56,817 nt of DNA from Pseudomonadales bacterium (GTDB lineage: Bacteria; Pseudomonadota; Gammaproteobacteria; Pseudomonadales; Ketobacteraceae): NCBI GenBank assembly GCA_020062665.1, contig JAGUVW010000066.1:1-56817 (forward strand), written 5' to 3'. The notes beneath the pieces were generated by a model that worked only from the letters and a program-made list of their open reading frames with translations, was not told the origin of the DNA and ran no database searches. Positions 18,700 to 28,070 of this stretch are shown here, piece after piece. The translations under genes and the position numbers were made by a program. Position 1 is the first letter of the stretch; each line of letters starts with the position of its first letter.

Positions 18700-19218
18700 A
18701 TGGCATTACTGGATATTCTCGAATTTCCTGACCCTCGTCTGCGTACAAAGGCCAAGCCGGTCACAAAAGTTGACGACAAAATACGCAAGCTGACCGACGA
18801 CATGCTGGAAACCATGTATGCCGCCCCCGGCATCGGCCTGGCCGCCACCCAGGTGAATGTGCACCAGCGCATCGTGGTGATCGACATCAGCGAAGAGAAA
18901 AACCAGCCCCTGGTGCTGATCAACCCGGAATTCGAGGTGATCGCCGGCGAACAGCAGTACGACGAAGGCTGCCTGTCGGTGCCCGGTTTCTACGAGACTG
19001 TCACCCGCGCCGAGAAGATCCGTCTGAAAGCCCTCAATCGCAATGGCGAGCCCTTCGAGCTGGTGGCCGACGGCCTGCTGTCGGTGTGCATCCAGCACGA
19101 ACTGGATCATCTGGATGGAAAGCTGTTCGTGGATCATATCTCCAAGCTCAAGCGCGATCGCATCCGCAAGAAGCTGGAGAAGGAACACAAGGATCAGGAA
19201 AAGGTGCGCGCCCGCTGA
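18700..19218 (+). CDS. def: Peptide deformylase
   Basis: Removes the formyl group from the N-terminal methionine of new proteins. The 172-residue metalloenzyme carries all three motifs: GIGLAATQ (residues 44-51), EGCLS (metal ligand Cys91), and QHELDH (ligands His133 and His137, catalytic Glu134). The ribosome-binding site is weak. The TGA stop shares its A with the ATG of fmt (TGATG), giving translational coupling. Confidence 0.97.
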   Translation: MALLDILEFPDPRLRTKAKPVTKVDDKIRKLTDDMLETMYAAPGIGLAATQVNVHQRIVVIDISEEKNQPLVLINPEFEVIAGEQQYDEGCLSVPGFYETVTRAEKIRLKALNRNGEPFELVADGLLSVCIQHELDHLDGKLFVDHISKLKRDRIRKKLEKEHKDQEKVRAR

Positions 19219-20165
19219 TGCCAGCCCCCCTCAAGGTCATTTTTGCCGGCACGCCGGAATTTGCTGCTTCGGTGCTGCAAGCGCTGCTGGATTCCCCCCA
19301 TCGGGTAATCGCCTGTTACACCCAGCCCGACCGCCCTGCCGGCCGCGGCCGCAAGCTCACCCCCAGCCCGGTGAAGGCGCTGGCGCTGCAGCATGACATT
19401 CCCGTGTACCAGCCGCTGAATTTCAAGCAGGCCGACGACGTGGCCACACTGAAGGCCCTGGGCGCCGACATCATGGTGGTGGTGGCCTACGGCCTGATCC
19501 TGCCGCAGTCCGTGCTGGACGCGCCGCGACTGGGTTGCGTCAACGTGCATGCCTCGATCCTGCCGCGCTGGCGCGGTGCCGCGCCGATCCAGCGGGCGAT
19601 TGCGGCGGGCGACAGCGAATCCGGCGTCACCATTATGCAGATGGACAAGGGCCTGGATACCGGCGCCATGCTGCTGAAAGTGTTCACCCCGATCAGCCAG
19701 GACGACACCGGTGGCAGCCTGCACGACCGCTTGGCGCAGCTGGGCGCCCCGGCGCTAGTGGAGACATTGGGCCTGCTGGCGGAAGGCAAGGCCCAGCCGA
19801 AAGTGCAGGATCACGCGCTGGCCACCTACGCCCACAAGCTCACCAAGGAAGAAGCGAAACTGGACTGGAACCGCTCCGCCACCGAGCTGCACAACCTGAT
19901 CCGCGCCTTCAATCCCTGGCCGGTGTGCCACACCACCCTGGACGGCGACACCATCCGCGTGTGGAAAGCCGAACGCCAAACCGGCAACAGTCAGGCGCAT
20001 CCGGGCACCCTGCTGGATGCGAGCAAAGACGGCATCACCGTTGCCACCGGCGATGGCCTGCTGCGCCTGACCGAACTGCAACTGCCCGGCGGCAAGTGCC
20101 TGCCGGTCTCCGCCCTGCTGAATTCCAGAGCCGACTGGCTGACCTCTGGCAAGCGTTTCCTGTGA
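19218..20165 (+). CDS. fmt: Methionyl-tRNA formyltransferase
   Basis: Formylates initiator Met-tRNA using 10-formyltetrahydrofolate. The 315-residue protein has the N-terminal formyltransferase domain (FAGTPEFAA near residue 9; the catalytic stretch [15 protein letters not shown] near residue 108 with the Asn-His-Asp type site) and a C-terminal OB-fold domain. The start is fixed by the TGATG overlap with def. Third neighbour rsmB follows after 13 bases. Confidence 0.97.
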   Translation: MPAPLKVIFAGTPEFAASVLQALLDSPHRVIACYTQPDRPAGRGRKLTPSPVKALALQHDIPVYQPLNFKQADDVATLKALGADIMVVVAYGLILPQSVLDAPRLGCVNVHASILPRWRGAAPIQRAIAAGDSESGVTIMQMDKGLDTGAMLLKVFTPISQDDTGGSLHDRLAQLGAPALVETLGLLAEGKAQPKVQDHALATYAHKLTKEEAKLDWNRSATELHNLIRAFNPWPVCHTTLDGDTIRVWKAERQTGNSQAHPGTLLDASKDGITVATGDGLLRLTELQLPGGKCLPVSALLNSRADWLTSGKRFL

Positions 20166-20178
20166 GCGTGAACCGTTG

Positions 20179-21516
20179 ATGTCTGCTCCCCGCAAGAACG
20201 CCCGCGCCATCGCCGCCACCGTGCTGGCCCAGGTACTGCCGCTGGATCGCAAGAACAGCCACCCCAAATCCCTGGCGGAATTGCTGCCGCAACTGAGCGA
20301 CGCAGAAAAGGATCAGGGCCTGGTGCAGGAGCTCTGCTTTGGCGTCTGCCGCTGGTTCACCCGGCTCGACAAACTGGCCGCCCCGTTGCTGCGTCAGCCG
20401 TTCAAGGATCGCGACGCCGACCTGCACGCCCTGCTGCTGATCGGCCTGTACCAGATGTTCTACCTGCGCATTCCCGATCACGCCGCCATTGCCGAAACTG
20501 TCGAAGCTGCGCGCCAGCTGAAGAAGGAATGGGCGGTGAAAGTCATCAACGGCATGCTGCGCACGGCCCAGCGGGAAAAGCCCAACCTGGAACAGAGCCT
20601 GCCGGATTCCGCCGCCATTCAGACCGCGCACCCGCAATGGCTGGTGGACGCACTCGCCGCCGCCTGGCCCAATCAGGTCAGCGCCGTTCTCAAGGCCAAC
20701 AATGAAGCGGGGCCCATGTGCCTGCGGGTGAACCGCCTGCGCTGCGAGCGCGACGATTACCTGCGCCTGCTGAAACAGGCGGGCATCGACGCCCGCGCCG
20801 GCACCCTGTGCAACAGCGCGATCTATCTGGACGCAGCCGTGGCCGTGCCACAACTGCCGCACTTTGCCGATGGCTGGGTGTCAGTGCAGGATGAAGCGGC
20901 CCAGCTCAGCGCTTTTCTGCTGAATCCCCAGCCGGGTGAACGGGTGCTGGATGCCTGCGCCGCTCCCGGCGGCAAGACCTGTCATCTGCTGGAACAACAG
21001 CCGGACATCGGCGAACTGATTGCCCTCGACGCCGACGCCAAACGCCTGCAGCGGGTGGAACAGAATCTGGCCCGGCTGCAACTGACCGCCACCGTGGTGC
21101 ACGCCACCCTGGAAGACTACGCCACCCATTACCAGGGCGAAAAATTCGACCGCATCCTGCTGGACGCCCCCTGTTCCGCCACCGGCGTCATCCGCCGTCA
21201 TCCCGACATCAAATGGCTGCGCAAGCGCAGCGACATCAGCAAACTGGCCGCCACCCAGCAACGGCTGCTGGAAATGGCCTTTGGCCTGCTCAAACCCGGC
21301 GGTACCCTGCTGTACGCCACCTGCTCGGTATTGCCGCAGGAAAACAGCCGGGTGGTGCATGGTTTTCTGAAACAGCAGAAGAGTGCAGTGGAAGACGTCA
21401 TCGTGGCGCCCTGGGGCGAGGCAGTGGAGTCCGGCCGCCAGCTGTTCCCGCAACCGAAAGCACACGACGGGTTTTACTACGCTCGGGTGAAACGCTCGGG
21501 TGAAGCGGGTAATTGA
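20179..21516 (+). CDS. rsmB: 16S rRNA m5C967 methyltransferase
   Basis: Methylates C967 of 16S rRNA with SAM. The 445-residue protein has the N-terminal NusB-like RNA-binding domain, the SAM motif DACAAPGGKT near residue 256, the motif LLDAPCSATGV with one catalytic Cys, and the TCSVLPQEN motif with the second. I start at the ATG at 20179; a TTG one codon earlier is less likely. It ends def-fmt-rsmB; 61 bases then separate it from trkA. Confidence 0.96.
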   Translation: MSAPRKNARAIAATVLAQVLPLDRKNSHPKSLAELLPQLSDAEKDQGLVQELCFGVCRWFTRLDKLAAPLLRQPFKDRDADLHALLLIGLYQMFYLRIPDHAAIAETVEAARQLKKEWAVKVINGMLRTAQREKPNLEQSLPDSAAIQTAHPQWLVDALAAAWPNQVSAVLKANNEAGPMCLRVNRLRCERDDYLRLLKQAGIDARAGTLCNSAIYLDAAVAVPQLPHFADGWVSVQDEAAQLSAFLLNPQPGERVLDACAAPGGKTCHLLEQQPDIGELIALDADAKRLQRVEQNLARLQLTATVVHATLEDYATHYQGEKFDRILLDAPCSATGVIRRHPDIKWLRKRSDISKLAATQQRLLEMAFGLLKPGGTLLYATCSVLPQENSRVVHGFLKQQKSAVEDVIVAPWGEAVESGRQLFPQPKAHDGFYYARVKRSGEAGN

Positions 21517-21577
21517 GTGACGATTCATGCCGGTGTGTTAGCATTTCCACCACCGCCCACCCCAACCACGGTTGTCT

Positions 21578-22951
21578 ATGAAAATCATCATCCTCGGAGC
21601 CGGACAAGTCGGTGGCACCCTGGCCGCCAACCTCGCCAGTGAACACAATGACATCACCGTCATCGACACGGACGCCGAACGCCTGCACGACCTGCAGGAT
21701 CGTTTCGACATCCGCACCGTGCAGGGCATGGCATCGCACCCGAGCGTGCTGCGTCAGGCCGGCTGCGACGACGCCGACATGCTCATCGCCGTCACCAACA
21801 GCGACGAAATCAACATGGTGGCCTGCCAGGTGGCCTACTCACTCCACCGCACCCCCACCAAAATCGCCCGCGTCCGCTCCGCCCAGTACCTCAACCGCGC
21901 CGGCCTGTTCGGCAACGATGCCTTCCCCATCGACGTCATCATCTCGCCGGAGCAGGTGGTCACCCAGTACATCACCCGCCTGATCGAAAATCCCGGCGCC
22001 CTGCAGGTGCTCGACTTTGCCGATGGCCTGGCGCAACTCGTCGCCGTGCGCGCCTACTTCAACGGCCCGCTGGTGGGACGCGAGCTGCGCTACCTGCGCC
22101 AGCACATGCCGGCGGTGGACACCCGCGTTGCCGCCATCTTCCGCCGCGACCGCCCGATCCTGCCCGAAGGCACCACCGTCATCGAAGCCGACGACGAAGT
22201 CTTCTTCATCGCCGCCAAGAATCACATCCGTGCAGTGATGAGCGAACTGCGCGGGCTGGAACACAACTACAAGAAAATCATCATCGCCGGCGGCGGCAAC
22301 ATCGGCGAACGCCTGTGTGACGCGCTGGAAAACCGCTACCAGGTAAAGATCATCGAACGCAATCCCGGCCGCTGCGCGTTTCTGGCGGAAAAACTCAACA
22401 AGACCATCGTGATTCGCGGTAACGCGTCGGATCAGGATCTGCTGCTGGAAGAAAATATCGAGGACACGGATATTTTCCTGGCTGTCACCAACGACGACGA
22501 AGCCAACATCATGTCGTCGATGCTGGCCAAGCGCCTGGGCGCGCGCAAGGTGATGACGCTGATCAACAACCCCGCTTATGTGGATCTGGTGCAGGGCGGT
22601 GACATCGATATCGCGATCTCGCCGCAGCAGGCCACCATCGGCAGCCTGCTCACGCACGTGCGACGCGGTGATGTGGTGAACGTGCACAGTCTGCGGCGCG
22701 GCGCGGCGGAAGCCATCGAAGCGATCGCCCACGGCGACGAAAAAACCTCGAAAGTGGTGGGCAAGCAGATCGGTGACATCGACCTGCCGGACGGCACCAC
22801 CATCGGCGCCATCGTGCGCGGCAAGGAAGTGCTGATCGCCCACGACGACATTGTGGTGCAGTCCGACGATCACCTGATTCTGTTCCTGGTCGACAAGCGC
22901 CGCATCCCCGATGTCGAGCGCCTGTTCCAGGTCGGCATCACCTTCTTCTGA
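21578..22951 (+). CDS. trkA: Trk potassium uptake regulatory protein TrkA
   Basis: Peripheral cytoplasmic gating subunit of the Trk K+ importer. The 457-residue protein has two tandem RCK units, each with a Rossmann NAD-binding half ([10 protein letters not shown] at residue 8; [11 protein letters not shown] near residue 239) and a TrkA_C half. The ATG at 21578 is used; the frame opens two codons earlier at a TTG. It precedes trkH by 15 bases in the same direction. Confidence 0.97.
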   Translation: MKIIILGAGQVGGTLAANLASEHNDITVIDTDAERLHDLQDRFDIRTVQGMASHPSVLRQAGCDDADMLIAVTNSDEINMVACQVAYSLHRTPTKIARVRSAQYLNRAGLFGNDAFPIDVIISPEQVVTQYITRLIENPGALQVLDFADGLAQLVAVRAYFNGPLVGRELRYLRQHMPAVDTRVAAIFRRDRPILPEGTTVIEADDEVFFIAAKNHIRAVMSELRGLEHNYKKIIIAGGGNIGERLCDALENRYQVKIIERNPGRCAFLAEKLNKTIVIRGNASDQDLLLEENIEDTDIFLAVTNDDEANIMSSMLAKRLGARKVMTLINNPAYVDLVQGGDIDIAISPQQATIGSLLTHVRRGDVVNVHSLRRGAAEAIEAIAHGDEKTSKVVGKQIGDIDLPDGTTIGAIVRGKEVLIAHDDIVVQSDDHLILFLVDKRRIPDVERLFQVGITFF

Positions 22952-22966
22952 TCACGGCGCGCCTGC

Positions 22967-24418
22967 ATGCATCCGGCTGTCATCCTGCGCATCCTTGGTA
23001 TTCTGCTGATGCTCTACAGCGCCACCATGCTGGTGCCGGTGCTGGTGGCCGCGCTGTATGGTGAAGGGGATCTGGGGCGCTTTCTCTATTCGTTTCTGAT
23101 CACGCTGGTGAGTGGTTTGCTGTGCTGGCTGCCGGTGCAGAATCGCCGGCAGGAACTGCGGGTGCGCGACGGTTTTCTGGTGGTGGTGCTGTTCTGGGTG
23201 GTGCTCAGCGGCTTCGGCGCGCTGCCCTATCTGCTGACGGATCAGGCGCCGCTGACGCTGACCGACGCTGTGTTCGAATCCGTGTCCGGCCTCACCACCA
23301 CCGGCGCCACCATCCTCACCCAGATCGACGTGCTGCCCAAATCCCTGCTCTATTATCGCCAGCAACAACAGTGGCTGGGCGGCATGGGTATCATCGTGCT
23401 GGCGGTGGCGATCCTGCCGATGCTGGGTGTCGGTGGCATGCAGCTGTATCGCGCCGAAGCGCCGGGCCCGGTGAAGGACAGCAAGCTCACACCCCGCGTC
23501 ACCGAAACGGCCCGCGCATTGTGGCTGATCTATGTGGTGCTCACTGCCTGCTGTGCGCTGGCGTACTGGCTCTGCGGCATGGATCTGTTCGACGCGGTGG
23601 GGCACGCCTTTTCGACGCTGTCGGTGGGCGGCTTTTCCACCCACACCGCTAACTTCGCCTACTTCGACAGTTTCAAACTGGAAACCGTGGCGATCATTTT
23701 CATGCTGCTGGGCGGCATGAATTTCGGTTTGCACTTTATTGCCTGGCGGCGTCGCAGCCTGGGCGTGTATGCCAGCGATGGCGAAGTGCGTTTCTATTTT
23801 CTGGTGCTGGGGGCGATGGCGCTGCTGGCAGTGGGTGGCCTGTGGCTCAGCGCCCAGTACGATTCAGCGTGGCAGGGTTTCCGCCATGGCCTGTTCGAGG
23901 CGGTATCAGTGGTGACCACCACGGGTTATTCCGTCGCGTCATTTTCCACCTGGCATCCCATGCTGGCGCTGGCGCTGATCTTTGCCAGCTTCATCGGCGC
24001 CTGCGCCGGCTCCACCGGGGGCGGAATCAAGATGGTGCGGGCCAATCTGATGATCAAGCAGGGCATGCGCGAGATGCGCCGGCTGATGCATCCCAACGCG
24101 GTGATTCTGATCAAGTTTTCCGAGCGCGCCGTGCCCGATCGGGTGGTGGAGGCGGTGTGGGGATTTTTCGGCATTTACCTGCTGACCTTCTGCGCGCTGT
24201 TCATTGCCCTGTTGCTGACGGGGCTGGATTTTCTCACCGGCTTTTCTGCGGTGGCGGCCTGCCTCAACAATCTGGGCCCCGGCCTGGGCGCCGCCGCCAA
24301 CCACTACGCTGAGCTCAACGCCGTGGCGAAATGGATTCTGTGCGCCGCCATGTTGCTGGGCAGGCTTGAGATTTTCACCCTGCTGGTACTGTTTACCCCG
24401 ATGTTCTGGCGGCACTGA
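22967..24418 (+). CDS. trkH: Trk potassium transporter channel subunit
   Basis: The 483-residue inner-membrane pore protein of the Trk K+ uptake system. It has four pseudo-repeats with selectivity-filter segments such as VSGLTTTGATI, TLSVGGFSTH, VSVVTTTGYS and the last AACLNNLGPG. The number of membrane spans fits TrkH/TrkG. Together with trkA upstream it makes the complete Trk pair. Confidence 0.96.
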   Translation: MHPAVILRILGILLMLYSATMLVPVLVAALYGEGDLGRFLYSFLITLVSGLLCWLPVQNRRQELRVRDGFLVVVLFWVVLSGFGALPYLLTDQAPLTLTDAVFESVSGLTTTGATILTQIDVLPKSLLYYRQQQQWLGGMGIIVLAVAILPMLGVGGMQLYRAEAPGPVKDSKLTPRVTETARALWLIYVVLTACCALAYWLCGMDLFDAVGHAFSTLSVGGFSTHTANFAYFDSFKLETVAIIFMLLGGMNFGLHFIAWRRRSLGVYASDGEVRFYFLVLGAMALLAVGGLWLSAQYDSAWQGFRHGLFEAVSVVTTTGYSVASFSTWHPMLALALIFASFIGACAGSTGGGIKMVRANLMIKQGMREMRRLMHPNAVILIKFSERAVPDRVVEAVWGFFGIYLLTFCALFIALLLTGLDFLTGFSAVAACLNNLGPGLGAAANHYAELNAVAKWILCAAMLLGRLEIFTLLVLFTPMFWRH

Positions 24419-24448
24419 TCACAGCTGAACTGTGAACCCGGTGTCACA
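24419..24448. repeat. Palindromes directly after trkH
   Basis: TCACAG (24419-24424) and CTGTGA (24430-24435) form a perfect inverted repeat around CTGAA, starting at the base after the trkH stop codon. The same TGTGA is reused in TGTGA-N8-TCACA (24431-24448). No T-run follows, so this is more likely an operator or a protein-binding site than a terminator. Confidence 0.4.
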
Positions 24449-24506
24449 CGGCAAGACGAATTCCGTTAATTTTGCACATTGCCCGCCACCCCTGCTTATT
24501 CCTGAC

Positions 24507-24512
24507 TATACT
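24507..24512 (+). promoter_or_regulatory. Possible -10 element for the GAF-GGDEF gene
   Basis: TATACT lies 35 bases before the likely ATG at 24547, a spacing that would give a short leader. No convincing -35 hexamer is visible at 16-18 bases upstream. Confidence 0.3.
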
Positions 24513-24546
24513 GGGAAACATTCTTCCTCTGCATTTATCATCGGCC

Positions 24547-25536
24547 ATGTTCAATCACGACGAATGGATTCTTGAACAACAGAATCCGATGATCTCACTG
24601 AAAAAGTGGCAAACCACCGTGGACCTGATGGCGCGGCTATACGAAGCGCCTGCGGCCTACATCACGCAGAAAACCTCCCGCGGCCTGCAGGTGGTGATTG
24701 CCAGCAGCAATGCGTCGAACCCCTATCGCGCCGGCGCCACCTTCGCACCTGAGACCAACCTGTTCTGCTGCAAGGTGGTGCAGGAGTGCTCACAGTTTTA
24801 CGAAAACCACGCCACCAGCAACAAGCAGTGGGCCGGCAATCCGCTGATGGAGAAGGATCACTTCAATTCCTATCTGGGTGTGCCCATTTACTGGCCCGAC
24901 GGCACGCCATTCGGCACCATCTGCGTGCTGGATTTCGCGGTGACGCACTACAACAAGAATTTTCTGGAACTGATCTGGCAATTTCGCGATCTGGTAGAAG
25001 CGGATCTGATGCTCAACAACCAGTTCATGCAGTTGCTGGAACTGTCGACACGGGACGATCTGAGCCGGCTGCTCAACCGCCGTGGATTTTTCGCCCAGGC
25101 GGACAAGCAGGTGCGGCTGGCCTCGCGCCTGAAGCAGAATATCGGCGTGCTCTATCTGGATCTGGACAATCTCAAAACCATCAACGACCAGTTCGGCCAT
25201 CGCCTGGGTGACAAGGCCATCGCCGCACTCGCCAACGCGATCCGCAAGGTGATTCGTGAAAGTGACGTGGCCGGCCGTATTGGTGGCGACGAATTTGTGA
25301 TTGTGATGCTGGCGGAAAACGAAGAATCCCTCACCAAACTCACCTACCGCATCCGTCAGGAACTGCGCAACCAGGCCAGTGGTGAGCTGGAAGCCCTGCC
25401 ACTGCTCAGTGTCAGCATCGGCAGCCGGTTGTTCTGCCATCCCCATCAGCACAGCATCGACAAGATGGTGTCGGAAGTGGATCGCTGCATGTACGAGGAC
25501 AAGGAGAACCGGCGGCTGGCGGAAAGGAAGGCTTGA
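24547..25536 (+). CDS. GAF-GGDEF diguanylate cyclase
   Basis: A soluble 329-residue protein with an N-terminal GAF sensor domain (about residues 15-155, ending NSYLGVPIYWPDGTPFGTIC) and a GGDEF domain. The active site reads RIGGDEF near residue 247, with the I-site RESD five residues before it, so it should make cyclic di-GMP under product control. I choose the ATG at 24547; the frame extends to a TTG at 24472 but that part is unlike a GAF N-terminus. No Shine-Dalgarno sequence is obvious. The GAF ligand is unknown. Confidence 0.85.
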   Translation: MFNHDEWILEQQNPMISLKKWQTTVDLMARLYEAPAAYITQKTSRGLQVVIASSNASNPYRAGATFAPETNLFCCKVVQECSQFYENHATSNKQWAGNPLMEKDHFNSYLGVPIYWPDGTPFGTICVLDFAVTHYNKNFLELIWQFRDLVEADLMLNNQFMQLLELSTRDDLSRLLNRRGFFAQADKQVRLASRLKQNIGVLYLDLDNLKTINDQFGHRLGDKAIAALANAIRKVIRESDVAGRIGGDEFVIVMLAENEESLTKLTYRIRQELRNQASGELEALPLLSVSIGSRLFCHPHQHSIDKMVSEVDRCMYEDKENRRLAERKA

Positions 25537-25605
25537 GCTCCCCTGTCCATTTGCCCGCACACTCCACGCTCGCGGACAACGATATCCATTGAATGACTGC
25601 CGGTT

Positions 25606-25622
25606 GGCGCGCTAATCGCGCC
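25606..25622 (+). terminator. Possible terminator hairpin after the GAF-GGDEF gene
   Basis: GGCGCG and CGCGCC form a 6-bp GC stem around CTAAT, 70 bases after the stop, followed by TTGAGTG rather than a true T-run. A weaker stem, CTGAT/ATCAG followed by TTTATTTT, lies at 25648-25670. The rest of the 251-base gap shows no gene. Confidence 0.35.
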
Positions 25623-25787
25623 TTGAGTGTCGGGTATCTGCCCTAGCCTGATAAAAAATCAGTTTATTTTCCCCCGCCATATCAGGCCCTTTTTTAAGGC
25701 CGCATTATTCTGCCGTGAAAAGGAAATTCCACTTAGTCTTTCTACAGACACCACTCTGTCAGGGTCGCGTTAAGGAAGGACTAGCCC

Positions 25788-27050
25788 ATGAACACTCCCA
25801 CTCAGGTTTTCACTGGTTTGCCCCGCTTTTCACATGTCATTGTCCTGGCCCTGCTGTGGCAGGGACTGATGCTGGCTGGCTGTTCCACACACAGTGCGTT
25901 GATGGACAAGCAGGTCAAACAGCAGACCGACAATCAACAACTGATCCAGCAGGTTACCAACGCGCTGGAAGCCACCGAAGCGCGCTTTGCCAAAGCCCAG
26001 GCCGCCGACGTTGGCACCTACGCGCCCAACCAGCTGGCCAGCGCCGAACAAGCGCTGCGTGAAGCACGGCGCTTCACCGAGCGTCTGCAGCACGATCCGG
26101 ATCTGGGCCGCCAATCCATGTCGCTGTTCTTCGGCGAAACCATGGGTGACAAAACCCTTGGCCTGATTGCAAAAGCCAACGCAGCCCTGGCGCAAGCGGA
26201 AGAACACAAACAGCAGGCCGATGCCATCTTTGCTGCGGTCAACGAGAACTTCATCTGGCTGAACAAGTTCCAGGCCCGCACTTACTATCCCCAGGAATAT
26301 CGGGATCTGCGGCGCAGCCGGCAAGATCTGGTGGAATATGTTGCCAGCGGCGATCTGAACGAGGCGCAGCAGCGGTTACCGCAGTTTCTGTCAGAGCAGC
26401 GTGCACTGGAGATCGTCGCCGCGCAACGATTCTATCTGCATGATCTGGGCCTGCGGGTTGAACGGGAAGGGCGCGCCCGGCTGGAGCGTTATGCGGCCAT
26501 CAGCTACAGCAGTGCAGCAGCGGCGCTGAACAAAGCCAAGGCTGTCATTGCACAGGATCCCCGCGCCGAAGACAGGATTCTGCAGGCCAAGGCCAATGCG
26601 GAATTTTCTTTCGGGATTGCCCATGCAGTGGCGGCGGACATGCAGCGTCTGGCCAGCATGGAGCGCCAGAACATGGAGCGCTGGTTGATCCTGGTTACCA
26701 CCAAACTGCATGAGATGGGGCGCACCGTCGGCGCTCCGGATGTGCGCGACAAGGAGCTGATGCAGCAGCTGGATCTGCTGGCGCGCGCTGCCGGCAATCA
26801 GGGCCAGACTGTTGCCGTCGCGGATCCGGTGGCGAAGTCTGCATCAGCCACTCCCGCCGAACCGGCGACCGCCGCCAGTGCGCCTGCAACAGCGTCTGAA
26901 GGACAGGCCATCGACCATCGCATGACGCAGCTGGAGCAATCACTGGCGGAGCAGATCAAGGTGCTATCGGAACAGATCAACGCGATGCAGCAGGTTAGCG
27001 TGAGCGCACAGGCTGTACCCGTTGTAGAAGTGTCGGCACCGGGCAACTGA
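25788..27050 (+). CDS. Coiled-coil lipoprotein, DUF4398-like
   Basis: A 420-residue predicted lipoprotein (lipobox LAGC, lipid anchor at Cys32) that is mostly alpha-helical. The stretch APNQLASAEQALREARRF and later AAAALNKAKAVI resemble the DUF4398 helical-pair family of envelope lipoproteins. The C-terminal 90 residues contain an Ala/Thr/Pro-rich linker and a short final coiled coil. AAGGAAGGA precedes the ATG. Function is unknown; a structural or trimeric envelope role is possible. Confidence 0.75.
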   Translation: MNTPTQVFTGLPRFSHVIVLALLWQGLMLAGCSTHSALMDKQVKQQTDNQQLIQQVTNALEATEARFAKAQAADVGTYAPNQLASAEQALREARRFTERLQHDPDLGRQSMSLFFGETMGDKTLGLIAKANAALAQAEEHKQQADAIFAAVNENFIWLNKFQARTYYPQEYRDLRRSRQDLVEYVASGDLNEAQQRLPQFLSEQRALEIVAAQRFYLHDLGLRVEREGRARLERYAAISYSSAAAALNKAKAVIAQDPRAEDRILQAKANAEFSFGIAHAVAADMQRLASMERQNMERWLILVTTKLHEMGRTVGAPDVRDKELMQQLDLLARAAGNQGQTVAVADPVAKSASATPAEPATAASAPATASEGQAIDHRMTQLEQSLAEQIKVLSEQINAMQQVSVSAQAVPVVEVSAPGN

Positions 27051-27082
27051 CGACGGCGCCAGCGGCAGACGTGTCCGGCCCA

Positions 27083-27871
27083 TCAGATGAACGGCGCCGG
27101 CTTCACCGCCGTGCCACCGTCCAGCGCGATCACATTACCCGTGATGTACGCCGCCGCCGGTGACGCCAGAAACACCGCCAGCCCTTCCATGTCGCGCGGT
27201 TCGCCCAGACGTTTCAGCGGCACCTGCCCCGCCTGCTGTTTTGCCACCGCATCGTTTTTCATGATGAACGCTGTCATCTTGCTGGGGAACACGCCCGGTG
27301 CAATCGCGTTCACGGTGATGTTGCGCGCTGCCAGTTCGTTGGCGAGGATTTTGGTGAGATGATTGAGCGCCGCTTTGCTGGGGCCGTAGGCGTAAGCCAT
27401 CATGCTGCTGTAGGTCTGGCCGGCCACGGAGGTGATGTTGATGACACGGGCCGGATCGTCGTGGGTGCCCGCTTCCGCCAGCATCGGCGTGCATTTCTGC
27501 GTCATCACAAAGGCGGATTTCACGTTCAGGTTCTGGATTTTGTCCCAGGCATCGCCGGGGTACTGGTCGAACGGTGCACCCCAGGTGACGCCGGCGTTGT
27601 TCACCAGAATATGCAGCTTGCCTTCGCGCTTTTGCAGTTCTTCGGTCAGTGCCTGACAACCGGCCTCGGTGGACAGATCCGCTGGAATGCCGATACAGGT
27701 GCCGAACGCCGACAATTCCTGCGCCGTTTTCTCGCAGGCATCAGCCTTGCGCGACGCCACATACACTTTGGCGCCGTGCTTCACCAAACCCTGCGCGATC
27801 ATGTAACCGATGCCGCTGGTGCCGCCGGTAACCAGTGCAATCTTGCCGTCGATGGAAAAAATGCCGCTCAT
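27083..27871 (-). CDS. RhlG-like short-chain dehydrogenase/reductase
   Basis: A 262-residue classical SDR with the cofactor motif TGGTSGIG near residue 18, NNAG, the catalytic Ser in NITSVAG, and YGPSK. The pattern of the N-terminus (IALVTGGTSGIG, MIAQGLVKHGAKV) and of the region PGVFPSKMT closely resembles RhlG, the NADPH-dependent 3-ketoacyl reductase linked to rhamnolipid/PHA metabolism in Pseudomonas. The ATG at 27871 is preceded by GGGGGA. It has its own promoter, separate from the P450 group. The exact substrate is unproven. Confidence 0.85.
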   Translation of the reverse strand: MSGIFSIDGKIALVTGGTSGIGYMIAQGLVKHGAKVYVASRKADACEKTAQELSAFGTCIGIPADLSTEAGCQALTEELQKREGKLHILVNNAGVTWGAPFDQYPGDAWDKIQNLNVKSAFVMTQKCTPMLAEAGTHDDPARVINITSVAGQTYSSMMAYAYGPSKAALNHLTKILANELAARNITVNAIAPGVFPSKMTAFIMKNDAVAKQQAGQVPLKRLGEPRDMEGLAVFLASPAAAYITGNVIALDGGTAVKPAPFI

Positions 27872-27938
27872 GAAATCCCCCTGTGTCCTTGCCAGGCGAG
27901 CGTCATGACGACCGCCCGCCGGAATTGATGGTGGGAGG

Positions 27939-27967
27939 ATTGTAGAAGCTTTCAAGCGCCTTGACAC
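27939..27967 (-). promoter_or_regulatory. Predicted promoter of the RhlG-like gene
   Basis: On the minus strand GTGTCA (27967-27962) and TACAAT (27944-27939) are separated by 17 bases, giving good sigma-70-like elements about 70 bases before the start codon. Confidence 0.5.
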
Positions 27968-27977
27968 TTGGGCAGGT

Positions 27978-28005
27978 GTGACAAAAATCCGGAAGTTTTG
28001 GTCAC
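27978..28005. promoter_or_regulatory. Inverted repeat upstream of the RhlG-like promoter
   Basis: GTGACAAAA (27978-27986) and TTTTGGTCAC (27996-28005) form an imperfect palindrome (one extra G) centred on TCCGGA, just upstream of the -35 element. It looks like an activator or repressor site. The remaining bases of this 199-base gap hold no gene. Confidence 0.45.
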
Positions 28006-28070
28006 CCGATTGTGAAAGACGACGGCAGTTGCCAGCACCGCTGGTGCGGACGGCGTTTTCCGCCGACGCG

